Shown here piece by piece: positions 9,004 through 18,681 of a stretch of 64,000 nucleotides of DNA. A program made the translations under genes and the position numbers. The notes under the pieces were generated by a model. The model saw only the letters and a program-made list of their open reading frames with translations, did not search any database and was not told where the DNA came from. The stretch's first letter is position 1. Each line of letters opens with the position of its first letter. The stretch covers positions 60,281-124,280 of the forward strand of contig NZ_AUXS01000002.1 of NCBI RefSeq assembly GCF_001625565.1, given 5' to 3'. The stretch is from Pseudoalteromonas luteoviolacea NCIMB 1944 (lineage in GTDB: Bacteria > Pseudomonadota > Gammaproteobacteria > Enterobacterales > Alteromonadaceae).

Positions 9004-9354
9004 ATTTAAACTCCATATCCGTATAAGGTGTCGCCACAGTACTTTGTGGCTATCAGTGATCAGCTCTAAATAGACTTCTCTAATTCCAAACTGAGATTCA
9101 GCTTGGTCTGTGCTGATGAATGAAGCCTAGTGCGCTTGAGAATGGTTACTATTACACCCTGTTACAGCAACTTAGATAATCGGTACTTACGGTACAATGA
9201 GACAAACCTATTCTGTCGATATTTCGCTACAAGTGATTATTTACGTGAAGAAACTTATGACGAACTAGTTATTTTGACTATCTTTTATCTTAAGGAAAGA
9301 TTTGTAGCCATCCGCTTGAGATTGGCAATTAGGTATACGCCTCGGAGAAATTGA
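9004..9354. other. Intergenic region between the VWA gene and the chemoreceptor
   Basis: About 350 bases separating divergent genes. A 74-codon open frame at 9130-9354 abuts the chemoreceptor but has no ribosome-binding site and unconvincing composition; I do not call it. Confidence 0.4.
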
Positions 9355-11343
9355 ATGAATTTGCTAAAACGCTTATCCATTTTACAACTGACGATTATTA
9401 GTTCTCTCGCACTTGTTATTTTCATCTTTATCCTACTATTCAAAATTGCATCGCAATACTGGCAAGACTACAACTCGACATTGCAGGACATAGAATATAT
9501 TAAGCTTCTAGATGCTATTGAGAAAGTCGCACATCACCATGCTGTGGAACGCGGGCTGTCCGCGGGCTATTTAGGAAGTCCGACAGCAGACAAAAGACAA
9601 CTCGTATCAGCGCAGAGGATAAAGGCTGATAATGCTGTGAAAGTAGTCAGAGATTTATATTCGGGACAATTCAAAGAAGATGAAAAAGTACAAAAATGGC
9701 TGCCATTCTTATTTAGAGAACTCCAAGGGAAATCCGCTGTCAGGCGCGAAGTGGACAACTTGAATAGTAAAAGTGCTTTTAAATATTATAGCCATCTGAA
9801 TCAAGTAGCTATTGATACAGCTATCCGAATGCAAGCCTACATCAGCAATCGAGATTTAGCATCAAAGCTATCAATTGCATTTTTATTGGCAAAAAGTAAA
9901 GAGCGCAAAGGTCAGATCAGAGGGAAGATAAATGGGGTTTTGGCCAAAAAACAAGTTAGCTCAAAGCTCAGAGGTGAGCTCACATACTATCAAACACAAC
10001 TTGGCGTGTTAAAAGAGCAGCTCGAAGCGATATTAGAAGGAGAGCAACTTGCGAAATACAATCAAGCGATGTCTGATACAACGGCGAAGGAGCTAGATAA
10101 AGTAATAAATTACCTATTAACAGAAGACAACCCAGATTTTAATACGCTTTTATCAAGCAATGAATGGTTCCCCAAAGCGACCAATCAGATTGTTGCAGTT
10201 AAAAAAATCTTAGATGGTCAGTGGGTTAAAACATTAAATCACAGCTCTTTGGTGAAAAGCGATTTGCTTAACCAAAGTATGTTTATTGGAATAGCTTTTA
10301 TTTTAGCCATGAGCATAATTGCTGTGATCAACATGCACTTAGTGTCATCTTTAAAACATGAGTTAAATCACTTAACGGGTATTTTGGAAAAAGTTGCTAA
10401 AGAAGGTGATTTGACTTTGGATGTACGACTGAAAACCAGTGATGAATTGGGTCAAATATCTGAGTCTATTCACAATACCGTTTATGCTTTTAAAGACTTA
10501 CTTGTTGGTTTATCCAAGTCTATAAAAGTTGGTACAGAGTTAGGTGTCGAAATGGACAAGGCGGCAAGTCATGTCAACGAAGAAGCGCAGCGCACTCAAA
10601 GTATGGCATCTAGCATAGCAACGGCAATAGAAGAAATGGCGGCAACCAGTGAAGAAATAGCTCGCTCAGCTTCAGACACTTTGGCTGCCAGCGATCAGCT
10701 TAACAACGAATCTCAAAAACTGTTAGAAGACAACCAAAGAAATTTAGATGCAATGAACAGCCTGTCTGATCACATGGATACGGTCAACGAAATGGCAGCA
10801 AATATGGAAAAGCAAGTGTCAGAAATAAACACGATATTGGACTCTATTCGCAGTGTTGCAGATCAAACAAATTTACTCGCTTTAAATGCCGCCATTGAAG
10901 CCGCTAGGGCCGGTGAACATGGCCGCGGATTCGCAGTTGTAGCAGACGAAGTACGTGGACTTGCAAACAACAGTAAAGAATCATCAGAACAGATTTCATC
11001 ACTGTTGAGTAACTTAAATGAAATTAGCCAGAGCGTTGTCAATGCAATAAAAGAAAACACTCAACTAGCCAGCGAAATTATGAGTGAAATAGAAGAAACT
11101 CGACTCGTCTCCATGCAAGTGAGCGAACACAGTAATCACGTTGAACAGTTGACAACATCTGTTGCGACGGCGGCTCAACAGCAATCTACCGTGGCACAGG
11201 ATATATCGACTAACACATCAGCTGTGCTTGATGCTGCAACTGACGAATTAGAGACGTCGATAGCCTTGAAAAAACTTTTTGAAGATATGAAGTTGAACAG
11301 TGATACCTTACAAAGAACCATGGATAACTTTAAGATTGACTGA
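9355..11343 (+). CDS. Methyl-accepting chemotaxis protein with NIT sensor domain
   Basis: 662 residues: TM1 (about 10-32), a large periplasmic sensor region, TM2 (about 307-328), HAMP (about 330-385) and a cytoplasmic signalling domain (about 400-655). The sensor starts with [16 protein letters not shown], the signature of the nitrate/nitrite-sensing NIT domain. The kinase-control hairpin tip is intact ([28 protein letters not shown]). GGAGAAATTGA precedes the ATG. No C-terminal receptor pentapeptide for CheR is seen. It should steer chemotaxis, possibly toward nitrate or nitrite; the ligand is inferred from the domain only. No che genes are nearby. Confidence 0.9.
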   Translation: MNLLKRLSILQLTIISSLALVIFIFILLFKIASQYWQDYNSTLQDIEYIKLLDAIEKVAHHHAVERGLSAGYLGSPTADKRQLVSAQRIKADNAVKVVRDLYSGQFKEDEKVQKWLPFLFRELQGKSAVRREVDNLNSKSAFKYYSHLNQVAIDTAIRMQAYISNRDLASKLSIAFLLAKSKERKGQIRGKINGVLAKKQVSSKLRGELTYYQTQLGVLKEQLEAILEGEQLAKYNQAMSDTTAKELDKVINYLLTEDNPDFNTLLSSNEWFPKATNQIVAVKKILDGQWVKTLNHSSLVKSDLLNQSMFIGIAFILAMSIIAVINMHLVSSLKHELNHLTGILEKVAKEGDLTLDVRLKTSDELGQISESIHNTVYAFKDLLVGLSKSIKVGTELGVEMDKAASHVNEEAQRTQSMASSIATAIEEMAATSEEIARSASDTLAASDQLNNESQKLLEDNQRNLDAMNSLSDHMDTVNEMAANMEKQVSEINTILDSIRSVADQTNLLALNAAIEAARAGEHGRGFAVVADEVRGLANNSKESSEQISSLLSNLNEISQSVVNAIKENTQLASEIMSEIEETRLVSMQVSEHSNHVEQLTTSVATAAQQQSTVAQDISTNTSAVLDAATDELETSIALKKLFEDMKLNSDTLQRTMDNFKID

Positions 11344-11484
11344 TGGTTCTTGGTGTTGGTTTAGCCTATTGAATTTGTCGTGGGGTCCTGACTGCGGCCC
11401 CCCTTTGAAGTATGATTGTTGATTGATATCAATTCGTATTCGCAATAAATTGCTGCAATCACTTCAATTCAGTCGTCGAAAGTG

Positions 11485-11502
11485 GTAATGTTGATACATT
11501 AT
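11485..11502. promoter_or_regulatory. Candidate Zur-type operator
   Basis: GTAATGTTGATACATTAT has the inverted repeat TAATGT-TGAT-ACATTA and lies 19 bases before the DUF1826 start. It resembles the gammaproteobacterial Zur consensus as I remember it (GTAATGTTATAACATTAC-like), with about four mismatches. Confidence 0.4.
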
Positions 11503-11521
11503 CACATAACAATAGAGATTT

Positions 11522-12178
11522 ATGAGCGTTAATTCTGAAGTTTGTGCTCAAACACAAAGCACAAAATATCTTATTGATGAGTCTGCTAGCGTCCTTTCAG
11601 AGATTTATGATCCAAACACCGCCTTAGCTTGTTATTGCACACCCTCTACTTGGGCTAAAAGCCGTGCAGCGGTTCATTATGTTAAAAAATCGCCAGATCA
11701 CCCTTTTCAGTATCAAGGTGAAATTAGTGAAGAACTGTCAGAGCAAGTTAAAAACCTGTTTGTTGATACAGCGCACGGTGATTTATTGATTGAACATATT
11801 GAATTAATGCTCCGCATGTTTGATGCCTTACTTGAGCCAAAAGAAATTGGTTTGAGGATCCTCCCTTGCACTTATGCAATGAGTCCGGCTTTTCATTCTC
11901 AAAACGGCATCGTGAGAATGCTCTCCACGTTAGGAGGGAGTGGAGAAAGATGGTTGGAGCATGGCTTCGTCGAATACTACCCTCTTGAAAAAGGTCAATT
12001 CACGCCAGCAGTTAAAGAGCCAAAAGAGTGCAATGTAAATACATTATGTGATGGCGATATTGCGTTGGTAAAAGGTAAAAATTGGCTAGATCAAGAACAC
12101 AATGCGGTTGTTTGCTCTTCTCCTCTATTTGACAATGACACTGCGAAACTTTGTGTCTATATAGATTACATAAGTTAA
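11522..12178 (+). CDS. DUF1826 family protein
   Basis: 218 residues, cytoplasmic (no signal peptide). The C-terminal part GDIALVKGKNW...NAVVCSSP matches the DUF1826 signature as I recall it. The central region is Cys/His-containing (PCTYAMSPAFH, then a glycine-rich LSTLGGSGERW segment). In other gammaproteobacteria members of this family occur among zinc-starvation (Zur-regulated) genes beside CobW-type metallochaperones. No such neighbour exists here, but the Zur-like palindrome 19 bases upstream fits that idea. Function unknown. Confidence 0.65.
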   Translation: MSVNSEVCAQTQSTKYLIDESASVLSEIYDPNTALACYCTPSTWAKSRAAVHYVKKSPDHPFQYQGEISEELSEQVKNLFVDTAHGDLLIEHIELMLRMFDALLEPKEIGLRILPCTYAMSPAFHSQNGIVRMLSTLGGSGERWLEHGFVEYYPLEKGQFTPAVKEPKECNVNTLCDGDIALVKGKNWLDQEHNAVVCSSPLFDNDTAKLCVYIDYIS

Positions 12179-12202
12179 AGTTATGGCGCCTGATTTATAA
12201 TA

Positions 12203-12229
12203 AGAAAGAGAAGTTAGCCTTCTCTTTCT
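12203..12229. terminator. Bidirectional terminator
   Basis: Perfect 11-bp stem AGAAAGAGAAG / CTTCTCTTTCT with loop TTAGC, between convergent genes. Confidence 0.7.
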
Positions 12230-12241
12230 AGGCAGGCATAA

Positions 12242-13231
12242 CTATTTTGCCTGACCTGTCCAGCTCCATCCTGGGTAGAACTTGCCGTTCACATTCGCAT
12301 TGTTACCAATGATAATTGAATAGGGTTTGTCTACAGCCTTCCAGTTATATGCTGTTGAGTGTTCAAGTTCAAATACAACATTTCCCCATATTCCGTAAGG
12401 CCCAGCAATGGTCGACTCTTTGTAAGCTGCAAAGTGGGTTTGCCCTCCCATCATGATTTCGCCTACTCTACTTTTGTTGTTGATTTCCGCAGCACCTTTG
12501 CTCCAAACCATAAGTAAATTTATATTACTTTGATTGTCAGCTAAGAAATATCCATTTCCTGCGACCTGAACTGAACTAAAGTGATTTTTATCGTTCGATT
12601 TTGCTGAAGACGTGTCGAAAACTTTAAGCTCGATTTGGTCTGTCGCTTTTGTAAACTCGGCGTATGAGCTGCCGTAAACACCAACGGAATTTCCTGAGAA
12701 ACTTTCAAAATACGCTGTACTATTGTCAGTGACCAAAAATTGTTGGAATGAGTCTTCGCTTGCTGATTTGGCATTAGTGGTAACGTGTTTCAGTTGCCCA
12801 ACACTGTTGGCTTTAAGTTCAACCGCAGGCATATCATTTGGTACATCGATATTGATGTTCGAAAGTACAACCGAACCAGACTGAACCAACACCGCACTCT
12901 GTTGTACGTGCTCCTGATCTTGCTTAACTCGTATTGAGCCTGTTCTTCCAGCGTCATTGATAATTTCGAATCGACTATTCTTAATTTCAATTGGACCTGC
13001 GCATTCTCCTGAAACCACGAATTTCACTGTTTGCGCGAGGTAATTGAATGAAACAGCTCTTTGCAGTGCTTCTGGGTGGGCTTGGCAATCAAGATTGAGA
13101 GTGATGTTGGCCACTAATTCTTGTTGAGTATTTGTGTCAATAATGCCCTGTTCCTTGTGCGCATTTGCCGGCGCCGCGATCATCATTGGTAGTGATAGTA
13201 AGGCGAGTTTCATCAGATTTTTCGTTTCCAT
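12242..13231 (-). CDS. Secreted repeat-rich protein, possibly a beta-helix, unknown function
   Basis: 329 residues with a signal peptide ending APANA (about residue 24), started by an ATG preceded by AAGGAAGATTTA. Two early Cys residues (LDCQAH and GECAG) may pair. The body is a series of short strands with recurring Asn/Gly/Ser turns (IEIKNSRFEI, VVLSNINIDV, YFESFSGNSVGVYG, YFLADNQSNINLLMV), the pattern of a right-handed parallel beta-helix as in pectate-lyase-like proteins. No catalytic motif was recognised. It could be a surface or matrix protein; that is inference from the repeat look. Confidence 0.6.
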   Translation of the reverse strand: METKNLMKLALLSLPMMIAAPANAHKEQGIIDTNTQQELVANITLNLDCQAHPEALQRAVSFNYLAQTVKFVVSGECAGPIEIKNSRFEIINDAGRTGSIRVKQDQEHVQQSAVLVQSGSVVLSNINIDVPNDMPAVELKANSVGQLKHVTTNAKSASEDSFQQFLVTDNSTAYFESFSGNSVGVYGSSYAEFTKATDQIELKVFDTSSAKSNDKNHFSSVQVAGNGYFLADNQSNINLLMVWSKGAAEINNKSRVGEIMMGGQTHFAAYKESTIAGPYGIWGNVVFELEHSTAYNWKAVDKPYSIIIGNNANVNGKFYPGWSWTGQAK

Positions 13232-13773
13232 TAAATCTTCCTTTTTAGAAATTTCTTTACATGTTGTGATCTAATTAGCTGAGAGTAACTAATTGTTACT
13301 GAAAGAGCCTTTGTCATTACTGCCTTCTAAGCGTTGAAATTAAATACGCTGAGCCTCTCAAGACAATCTCGCTATTTCAGAGTTAGTCAATTTAATTGAC
13401 TTTTAGACAGTAACTTAGTTTTGCGCTGGTGGTCAAAAAAACACCACGTAAAATGGAGTTCATATTGTTATAAGATATCAATAATTATTTTGTTCATTTG
13501 AAACGCGCTTGAATATTGTTTCTGTACCCACGGTCATAAGAATGAGATACTTCATTTGATGGACCTATAATGGGGTCTTGCGGTTGATTTAAATTTATTA
13601 GACTAAAACTAAATAGTTAGAGCTGTGAAAATCCAACACTTTTCGATGTTCAAAAATAAATTAAAATTCAATAAAAAAGACACAAAAATATTACAATTGA
13701 AATATTTTTCATATAGAGTTACATCCCTTATTACTAAATAATTCATTAAAAACCAAAGTAAATGGAAATAACT
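13232..13773. other. Long leader/intergenic region upstream of the nuclease gene
   Basis: About 540 bases, very AT-rich toward 13600-13760. No ORF supported. It carries promoters for the two divergent secreted proteins; I did not find a repeat strong enough to call. Confidence 0.4.
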
Positions 13774-16371
13774 ATGTTCAAAAAATCTCTACTAGCTTCG
13801 GCAGTCGCGTGTTTAATGGCACCCGCTTATGCTGAGATCATGATTTCTGAATATGTCGAAGGAAGCAGTTATAACAAAGCAATCGAACTCTACAACAGCG
13901 GTGATTCAGAAGTTGATTTGAGTAGCTATCGCCTTGAGTTTTATTTTAACGGTAAGTCTACAGCGGGAACCAGCATTGCGCTTGAAGGCACATTGTTACC
14001 AAAAGCTACACACGTCGTAGTGCATGCTAGAGCGACAGAAGAGCTTAGACTCAAGGCGCAACAGCAAAAAGACGGCAGTTGGTATAACGGTGATGATGCC
14101 GTTGTATTGTCAAATAGTAATGGCGCAGTAGATAGTATCGGACAAGTAGGCTTCGACCCCGGATCTGCTTGGACTGAGCAAGGCGTTTCCACAAAAGATA
14201 AGTCACTGGTACGCATTAGCACTGTTGTAACTGGGGATTCGGTTGTAGATGATGTTTTTTTACCATCTACAGAGTGGGAAGCGCTAGCAAAAGACGACTT
14301 TTCAAATATTGGCCTTCACAACGCCACAGATCCAACTGAGCCACCAGCACTCGTTTGTAATGAAAACAATGTTTTAATTCACGCAGTTCAAGGCGAATCT
14401 TTTGAAAGCCCTTTAGTTGGTCAACAAGTTGAAATTCAAGGGGTAGTAACAGCGTCTTTTGTCGAAGATGGGCAATTAAAAGGGTTTTTCATCCAAGAAG
14501 AAGCTTTTGAGCAGGATAACAACCCCCTGACTTCTGAAGGGATATTTGTTTCATATCAAGATGCGTCAATTGTAGAAGGGCAAGTCATTAAATTATTCGG
14601 TAGTGTCAGAGAGTCATACGGACAAACTCAAATTTCAAATGTGAGTAGCGCGATATCTTGTGGTACAGATTCGGTGGTGAGTGTAGACATTAGCTTGCCA
14701 GTAGAGTCAGGTTTGGAAGCGTATGAAGGTATGCTCGTGAACATAACCAACGATCTGTTTGTAAATGACACCTACGGCTTAAAGCGCTACGGAGAATTAA
14801 AGCTTGGCTCTGAGCGTTTGTATCAAGGTACTCAAGTGGCACTGCCTGGGGAAGCGGCCAATGCTATCGAGCGCCTGAATGTGAGCAAAGAAATTACTTT
14901 GGATGATGGCTCGACAGCGCAAAACCCGGAAGTTATACCTTACCCGACCCCTGAGCTGGATGCATACAATACGATTAGACTGGGTGATAAGGTTAGCGGC
15001 GTTGAAGGTGTAATTGGATATGGTTTTTCTCAATATCGAATTCATCCAATCACAGCGCCAAACTTCATCCAAGAAAATCCTCGTACCGATTCTCCTCAAG
15101 TAACACAAAAAGGTAACTTAAGAATTGCGAGTATGAATGTGCTGAACTTTTTCAATGGTGATGGCCTAGGCGGCGGCTTCCCAACATCACGTGGTGCAGA
15201 CTCCTTCGAAGAGTTGCAACGCCAAAAAGCCAAGCTTATGACTGCATTGGTGACATTAGATGCAGATGTCATCGGGCTGTTAGAAGTTGAAAACGATGGT
15301 TTTAGTGAAAACAGCGCGATCGCTGAGTTGGCGAGCTCATTAAGCGAAGCAGACCCACAAAATACCTATGGCTACGTTAACTTTGGTGCTGATTCTGTAG
15401 GTACTGATGCAATAATGTCAGGGATAATCTATCGCAGTAATAAAGTAAAAGAAGTCGGTGTGCCCGCTTTCACAGATGCTGTTCCTTTTGATTACGGTAA
15501 TCGTCCACCAGTGATGCAGAGCTTCGAGGACTTATCTACCACCGATGTATTTAACGTGGTAGTTGCTCACCTGCGCTCTAAAGGCAGTTGTAGTCGAGCA
15601 GAAGGTCTAGATCAGGATCAGAACGATGGACAAGGCTGTTGGAACCAAGCACGTGTAAATGCTGTCAACGAGTTACATGCTTGGTTAGCTGGTACACCAA
15701 CTACCATTCAAGACGATGACACTGTGATATTGGGGGACTTTAATGCTTACAATATGGAAGACCCAATCAGACAGATGAGTGCAAATGGTTACTCAAATCT
15801 AAGGGATATTTTAAACGGGGACGTGAAGAGCTACTCTTACGTATTTAAAGGGCGCTTAGGCAGCCTAGATCATGCGTTTGCAAGTGATTCTATGACTGCA
15901 AAAGTTGTGGCTATCTCAGATTGGCACATTAATGCAGACGAGCCTGTTGCATTAGACTACAACGTAGAATACAAGTCAGACAAACATCAACAATCGCTAT
16001 ACGCCGACCATGCTTATCGTTCATCTGATCACGACCCGATTGTAATCGAGGTAAATACACAAGATCCTTATCCGGTAATAGAAGGCAAAATCGACAATAT
16101 TTACGGCTGGTTTTGGTGGCAGCGAACTGTTGTTGAAGTGCCTGAAGGATATAGTAATTTAGAAGTCAGCATTGAGGGTAATGGAGAGGCAGACCTATAT
16201 TTAAGACATGGCCAAAAACCGAAATTTTATAAGTTTGATTGCCGTCCATATTTATGGGGAAGTAACGAATCCTGTCAAATACAAAATGCGCAAGTGGGAA
16301 CTTGGCATATTGGCCTCAGAGGCTTCTTGCCCTATCACAATGTAACTTTGAAATATAAAATTACCAAGTAA
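13774..16371 (+). CDS. Large extracellular nuclease (ExeM/Xds-like): LTD, OB-like, EEP and PPC domains
   Basis: 865 residues from the ATG at 13774. That start has GGAA 6 nt upstream; the in-frame ATG at 13762 has a weaker site. Order: signal peptide (ends PAYA), lamin-tail domain (ISEYVEGSSYNKAIELYNSG, about 20-150), OB-fold-like region (about 190-400), endonuclease/exonuclease/phosphatase domain (about 445-760) with RIASMNVLNFFN, catalytic Glu in LEVEND, GDFNAY and SSDHDPI, then a pre-peptidase C-terminal (PPC) domain. Domain order and length match ExeM of Shewanella and Xds of Vibrio, which degrade extracellular DNA for nutrient and biofilm turnover. No GlyGly-CTERM is present, unlike ExeM. 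Monocistronic, with a strong terminator. Confidence 0.9.
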   Translation: MFKKSLLASAVACLMAPAYAEIMISEYVEGSSYNKAIELYNSGDSEVDLSSYRLEFYFNGKSTAGTSIALEGTLLPKATHVVVHARATEELRLKAQQQKDGSWYNGDDAVVLSNSNGAVDSIGQVGFDPGSAWTEQGVSTKDKSLVRISTVVTGDSVVDDVFLPSTEWEALAKDDFSNIGLHNATDPTEPPALVCNENNVLIHAVQGESFESPLVGQQVEIQGVVTASFVEDGQLKGFFIQEEAFEQDNNPLTSEGIFVSYQDASIVEGQVIKLFGSVRESYGQTQISNVSSAISCGTDSVVSVDISLPVESGLEAYEGMLVNITNDLFVNDTYGLKRYGELKLGSERLYQGTQVALPGEAANAIERLNVSKEITLDDGSTAQNPEVIPYPTPELDAYNTIRLGDKVSGVEGVIGYGFSQYRIHPITAPNFIQENPRTDSPQVTQKGNLRIASMNVLNFFNGDGLGGGFPTSRGADSFEELQRQKAKLMTALVTLDADVIGLLEVENDGFSENSAIAELASSLSEADPQNTYGYVNFGADSVGTDAIMSGIIYRSNKVKEVGVPAFTDAVPFDYGNRPPVMQSFEDLSTTDVFNVVVAHLRSKGSCSRAEGLDQDQNDGQGCWNQARVNAVNELHAWLAGTPTTIQDDDTVILGDFNAYNMEDPIRQMSANGYSNLRDILNGDVKSYSYVFKGRLGSLDHAFASDSMTAKVVAISDWHINADEPVALDYNVEYKSDKHQQSLYADHAYRSSDHDPIVIEVNTQDPYPVIEGKIDNIYGWFWWQRTVVEVPEGYSNLEVSIEGNGEADLYLRHGQKPKFYKFDCRPYLWGSNESCQIQNAQVGTWHIGLRGFLPYHNVTLKYKITK

Positions 16372-16372
16372 T

Positions 16373-16399
16373 AAAAAAGGTGGCGTTGCCACCTTTTTT
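16373..16399. terminator. Strong bidirectional terminator
   Basis: 12-bp stem AAAAAAGGTGGC / GCCACCTTTTTT with loop GTT between convergent genes; the arms supply a T-run on both strands. Confidence 0.85.
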
Positions 16400-17927
16400 A
16401 TGTACGTCCTAATAGTATGTTTTGGACCTTGAGCCTTAGATTATCTGGATCAGGTGTTCTTGGGCTTGGCTCAAACTTTCTGATACAACGCGGGTCTTTA
16501 GCGCACTTATCGGTGAGTGCTTTTAAAAATGCAACGAGATCAGCTTGTTGTCCCGTGTTCAATGGTGGAGCTACAAATGGCGACAATTGCAATAGATTTA
16601 ATGCGGTTTGGCTATTTTCCAGCGCATTTTCATTGAGTGACTGGCAATGTTGGTCCTGAGTGAATTGTCGCAGGCTACAAGCACCACCTTTTTCAAAAAA
16701 GTCATTAATTGCATTTTGTGGATCTACATAATGTGCAACAACTTCTTCGAGAGTTTCGTAAGCGCCTGAATGTCCATACGGGGCTGTTAACTCGACATTT
16801 AGCAAGCCTGGTACTCTAAACGCAAACATATTCCTCTGCTCAGAATCAATTAAGAACCGCCCTTGATCTGAATTGTGCTCGTTTAAACCAATACCATACT
16901 GCGGAAATGCGAGGTTAAAAAAGCCATCATTGGTAAATCGAGTGCCACCATGGCAATTTACGCACCCTGCACCTCCATCACTGATTTGCGTAAAAAATAG
17001 TGATGCGCCGCGTTTTTGCGCTTGGGTCATCGCATTTTGGTTGCCGCGCAAATAGTCATGCCATGGGGAATTAACTAGGTTTATAGATGCTTGATATTGT
17101 CCAAGTGCCAACGCAATGCTGTCGAATGTAATTAAAGACTGCGAAGTGTCATTACTATTAAATGCCTTTTTGAACTCTCTGATCCATTCATTCTTGTCGA
17201 GATCGTTTGCCTGTTCGCCATAGTTACCTATACGTTGGGCGAGGTGTTCTCTAACTGATTGATTATCTAGTGCATTTGGAAATGCCTGACCGCGCATCTC
17301 CTCTCTGGATGTCACAGGAAAGCGTGATAGAGCTCCGACAAGGTCATTACCTACTCGCTCGTCAATATTACCAAAACCGGAGTCTGGTGTTGTTATTCCT
17401 GAAACCTCGTTTCCAGAGGTATCCGTCGTGGTTATACGTTGCACTCGCCCATCCCAAAATAAACTCGAATTAGCGAGTCCAACATTGAAAATAGTCGGCG
17501 AGTTTCTCGGAATATTGATCGTATCTGAGGTTAATCTAAGTGGGCCGATGATATCTGGATTGATGGCGTTGGTACCAATCGGTAACGACAGTCCATCAGC
17601 TCCACCGAGTCTCGGGTGGTGACAACTGGCGCATGCCACAGTCTTCTCAGCACCGAGCGCCTTGCTGAAGAAAAGCTTCATACCGAGTTGCGGCAATGGC
17701 TCTGATATATGCGGCAGCGCAGATAGATCAGGAATTGTCGAGCTTAGGTTTTGGTCAGCTACTATCTCCTGTAGTTGAATATCAACCGCCGTCTGAATTT
17801 GAACAAACGGCTTCCCATGTCCTTTTTTCGGTCTATGAGGTTCGTTGCTGGGTTTTGCTTGCAAATGAACACTGGATACGCTTAAAAATATTAACGCACC
17901 CAGGCTTATTCGGTTTTTATGTTTCAT
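16398..17927 (-). CDS. MauG/cytochrome c peroxidase-family dihaem protein
   Basis: 509 residues with a signal peptide (about 1-25) and two c-type haem sites: CASCH (99-103) and CVNCH (322-326). FRVPGLLNVELTAPYGHSGAYETLEEVV is the distal haem region usual in this family, and the N-terminal haem is followed by HPRLGGADGLS. The protein belongs in the periplasm, where relatives reduce hydrogen peroxide or carry out MauG-like oxidations. It is longer than classical CCP (about 330 residues) and closer to MauG-like members with a Pro-rich N-terminal linker. AAGGGGCTAAAAT precedes the ATG. Substrate unknown. Confidence 0.85.
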   Translation of the reverse strand: MKHKNRISLGALIFLSVSSVHLQAKPSNEPHRPKKGHGKPFVQIQTAVDIQLQEIVADQNLSSTIPDLSALPHISEPLPQLGMKLFFSKALGAEKTVACASCHHPRLGGADGLSLPIGTNAINPDIIGPLRLTSDTINIPRNSPTIFNVGLANSSLFWDGRVQRITTTDTSGNEVSGITTPDSGFGNIDERVGNDLVGALSRFPVTSREEMRGQAFPNALDNQSVREHLAQRIGNYGEQANDLDKNEWIREFKKAFNSNDTSQSLITFDSIALALGQYQASINLVNSPWHDYLRGNQNAMTQAQKRGASLFFTQISDGGAGCVNCHGGTRFTNDGFFNLAFPQYGIGLNEHNSDQGRFLIDSEQRNMFAFRVPGLLNVELTAPYGHSGAYETLEEVVAHYVDPQNAINDFFEKGGACSLRQFTQDQHCQSLNENALENSQTALNLLQLSPFVAPPLNTGQQADLVAFLKALTDKCAKDPRCIRKFEPSPRTPDPDNLRLKVQNILLGRT

Positions 17928-18007
17928 ATTTTAGCCCCTTGATGATGTAATAACTAGCTTGTTCATCAAATGTGCAAAAAGTATGTTACCGAAACAGATT
18001 TATGTTG

Positions 18008-18616
18008 TTACGTATCTTTTTTGGTTGTGCGACTGTGCCATCGTACAATTTCTTTGTGGTCACGAGTTACTGAACCACCGAGAGATTCGCAATGTTGTAC
18101 CTCTTTAGCGAGCACTGCTTCGGCATTAATCTCCAACTTCTGTAGCAGTTGTCTTAGCGTACTTTGCTCATCAGACGTTAACGTTTCGAGCAATTTTTCT
18201 TCTCGGTTTTGTAGATGATCTGTGACCTTTGCGTATATGGACTGCCCTTCTTCTGAAAGCTCGACAGGTTTACTGCGGGTTTGCTCTTGCCCTTGTACAT
18301 ATTGAGCCAGCCCCTTTTTAATCAGCGCTGCGATAGCCCGTGTTGTTGAATAAGGATCCAACCTCGTTTGGTATGCGATGTCTGATGCGGTTATTGGACT
18401 ATATGAGCCGATATTAACCAGTATGCGCAGTTCCCTCGTATCCAAATCTGTCAGACTACGAATTATCGGATCTCTGGATATAGAAAGTAGGTTACTGACG
18501 ACAGCAACTTGAAACGGGATATGGTTTTCTAGAGACAGTATTTGTCTATTGTCGCCTTGCGCGAAGCTTTCCAATCTGTTTTTTAATGCATTTTTATATG
18601 AAATATCACTAGACAA
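18008..18616 (-). CDS. MarR-family transcriptional regulator, TTG start
   Basis: 202 residues, longer than the usual MarR length of about 150, with extra residues at both ends. The winged helix lies at about 60-125 (LRILVNIGSYSPITASDIAYQT, then TRAIAALIKKGLAQYV and the wing). The start is TTG at 18616, chosen because GGAG lies 8 nt upstream and no ATG or GTG fits. It is divergent from the AhpD-like gene across 65 bases that hold a perfect 16-bp palindrome, so it probably represses that gene and itself. MarR members often sense phenolics or oxidants; the dihaem peroxidase-like gene is just downstream. Confidence 0.8.
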   Translation of the reverse strand: MSSDISYKNALKNRLESFAQGDNRQILSLENHIPFQVAVVSNLLSISRDPIIRSLTDLDTRELRILVNIGSYSPITASDIAYQTRLDPYSTTRAIAALIKKGLAQYVQGQEQTRSKPVELSEEGQSIYAKVTDHLQNREEKLLETLTSDEQSTLRQLLQKLEINAEAVLAKEVQHCESLGGSVTRDHKEIVRWHSRTTKKDT

Positions 18617-18639
18617 CTAGTTTCTCCAGGAGTATGTTA

Positions 18640-18655
18640 TGTTGCATATGCAACA
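18640..18655. promoter_or_regulatory. MarR-type operator (perfect 16-bp palindrome)
   Basis: TGTTGCATATGCAACA is its own reverse complement and lies in the 65-base divergent promoter between the MarR gene and the AhpD-like gene, the expected place and length for a MarR dimer site. Confidence 0.7.
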
Positions 18656-18681
18656 AAAAATAAATTTAACAGGAGCTGATT

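Noticed and set aside
9130..9354. 74-codon ORF before the chemoreceptor
   Set aside because: No ribosome-binding site, no protein-like pattern, in a promoter-bearing divergent gap.
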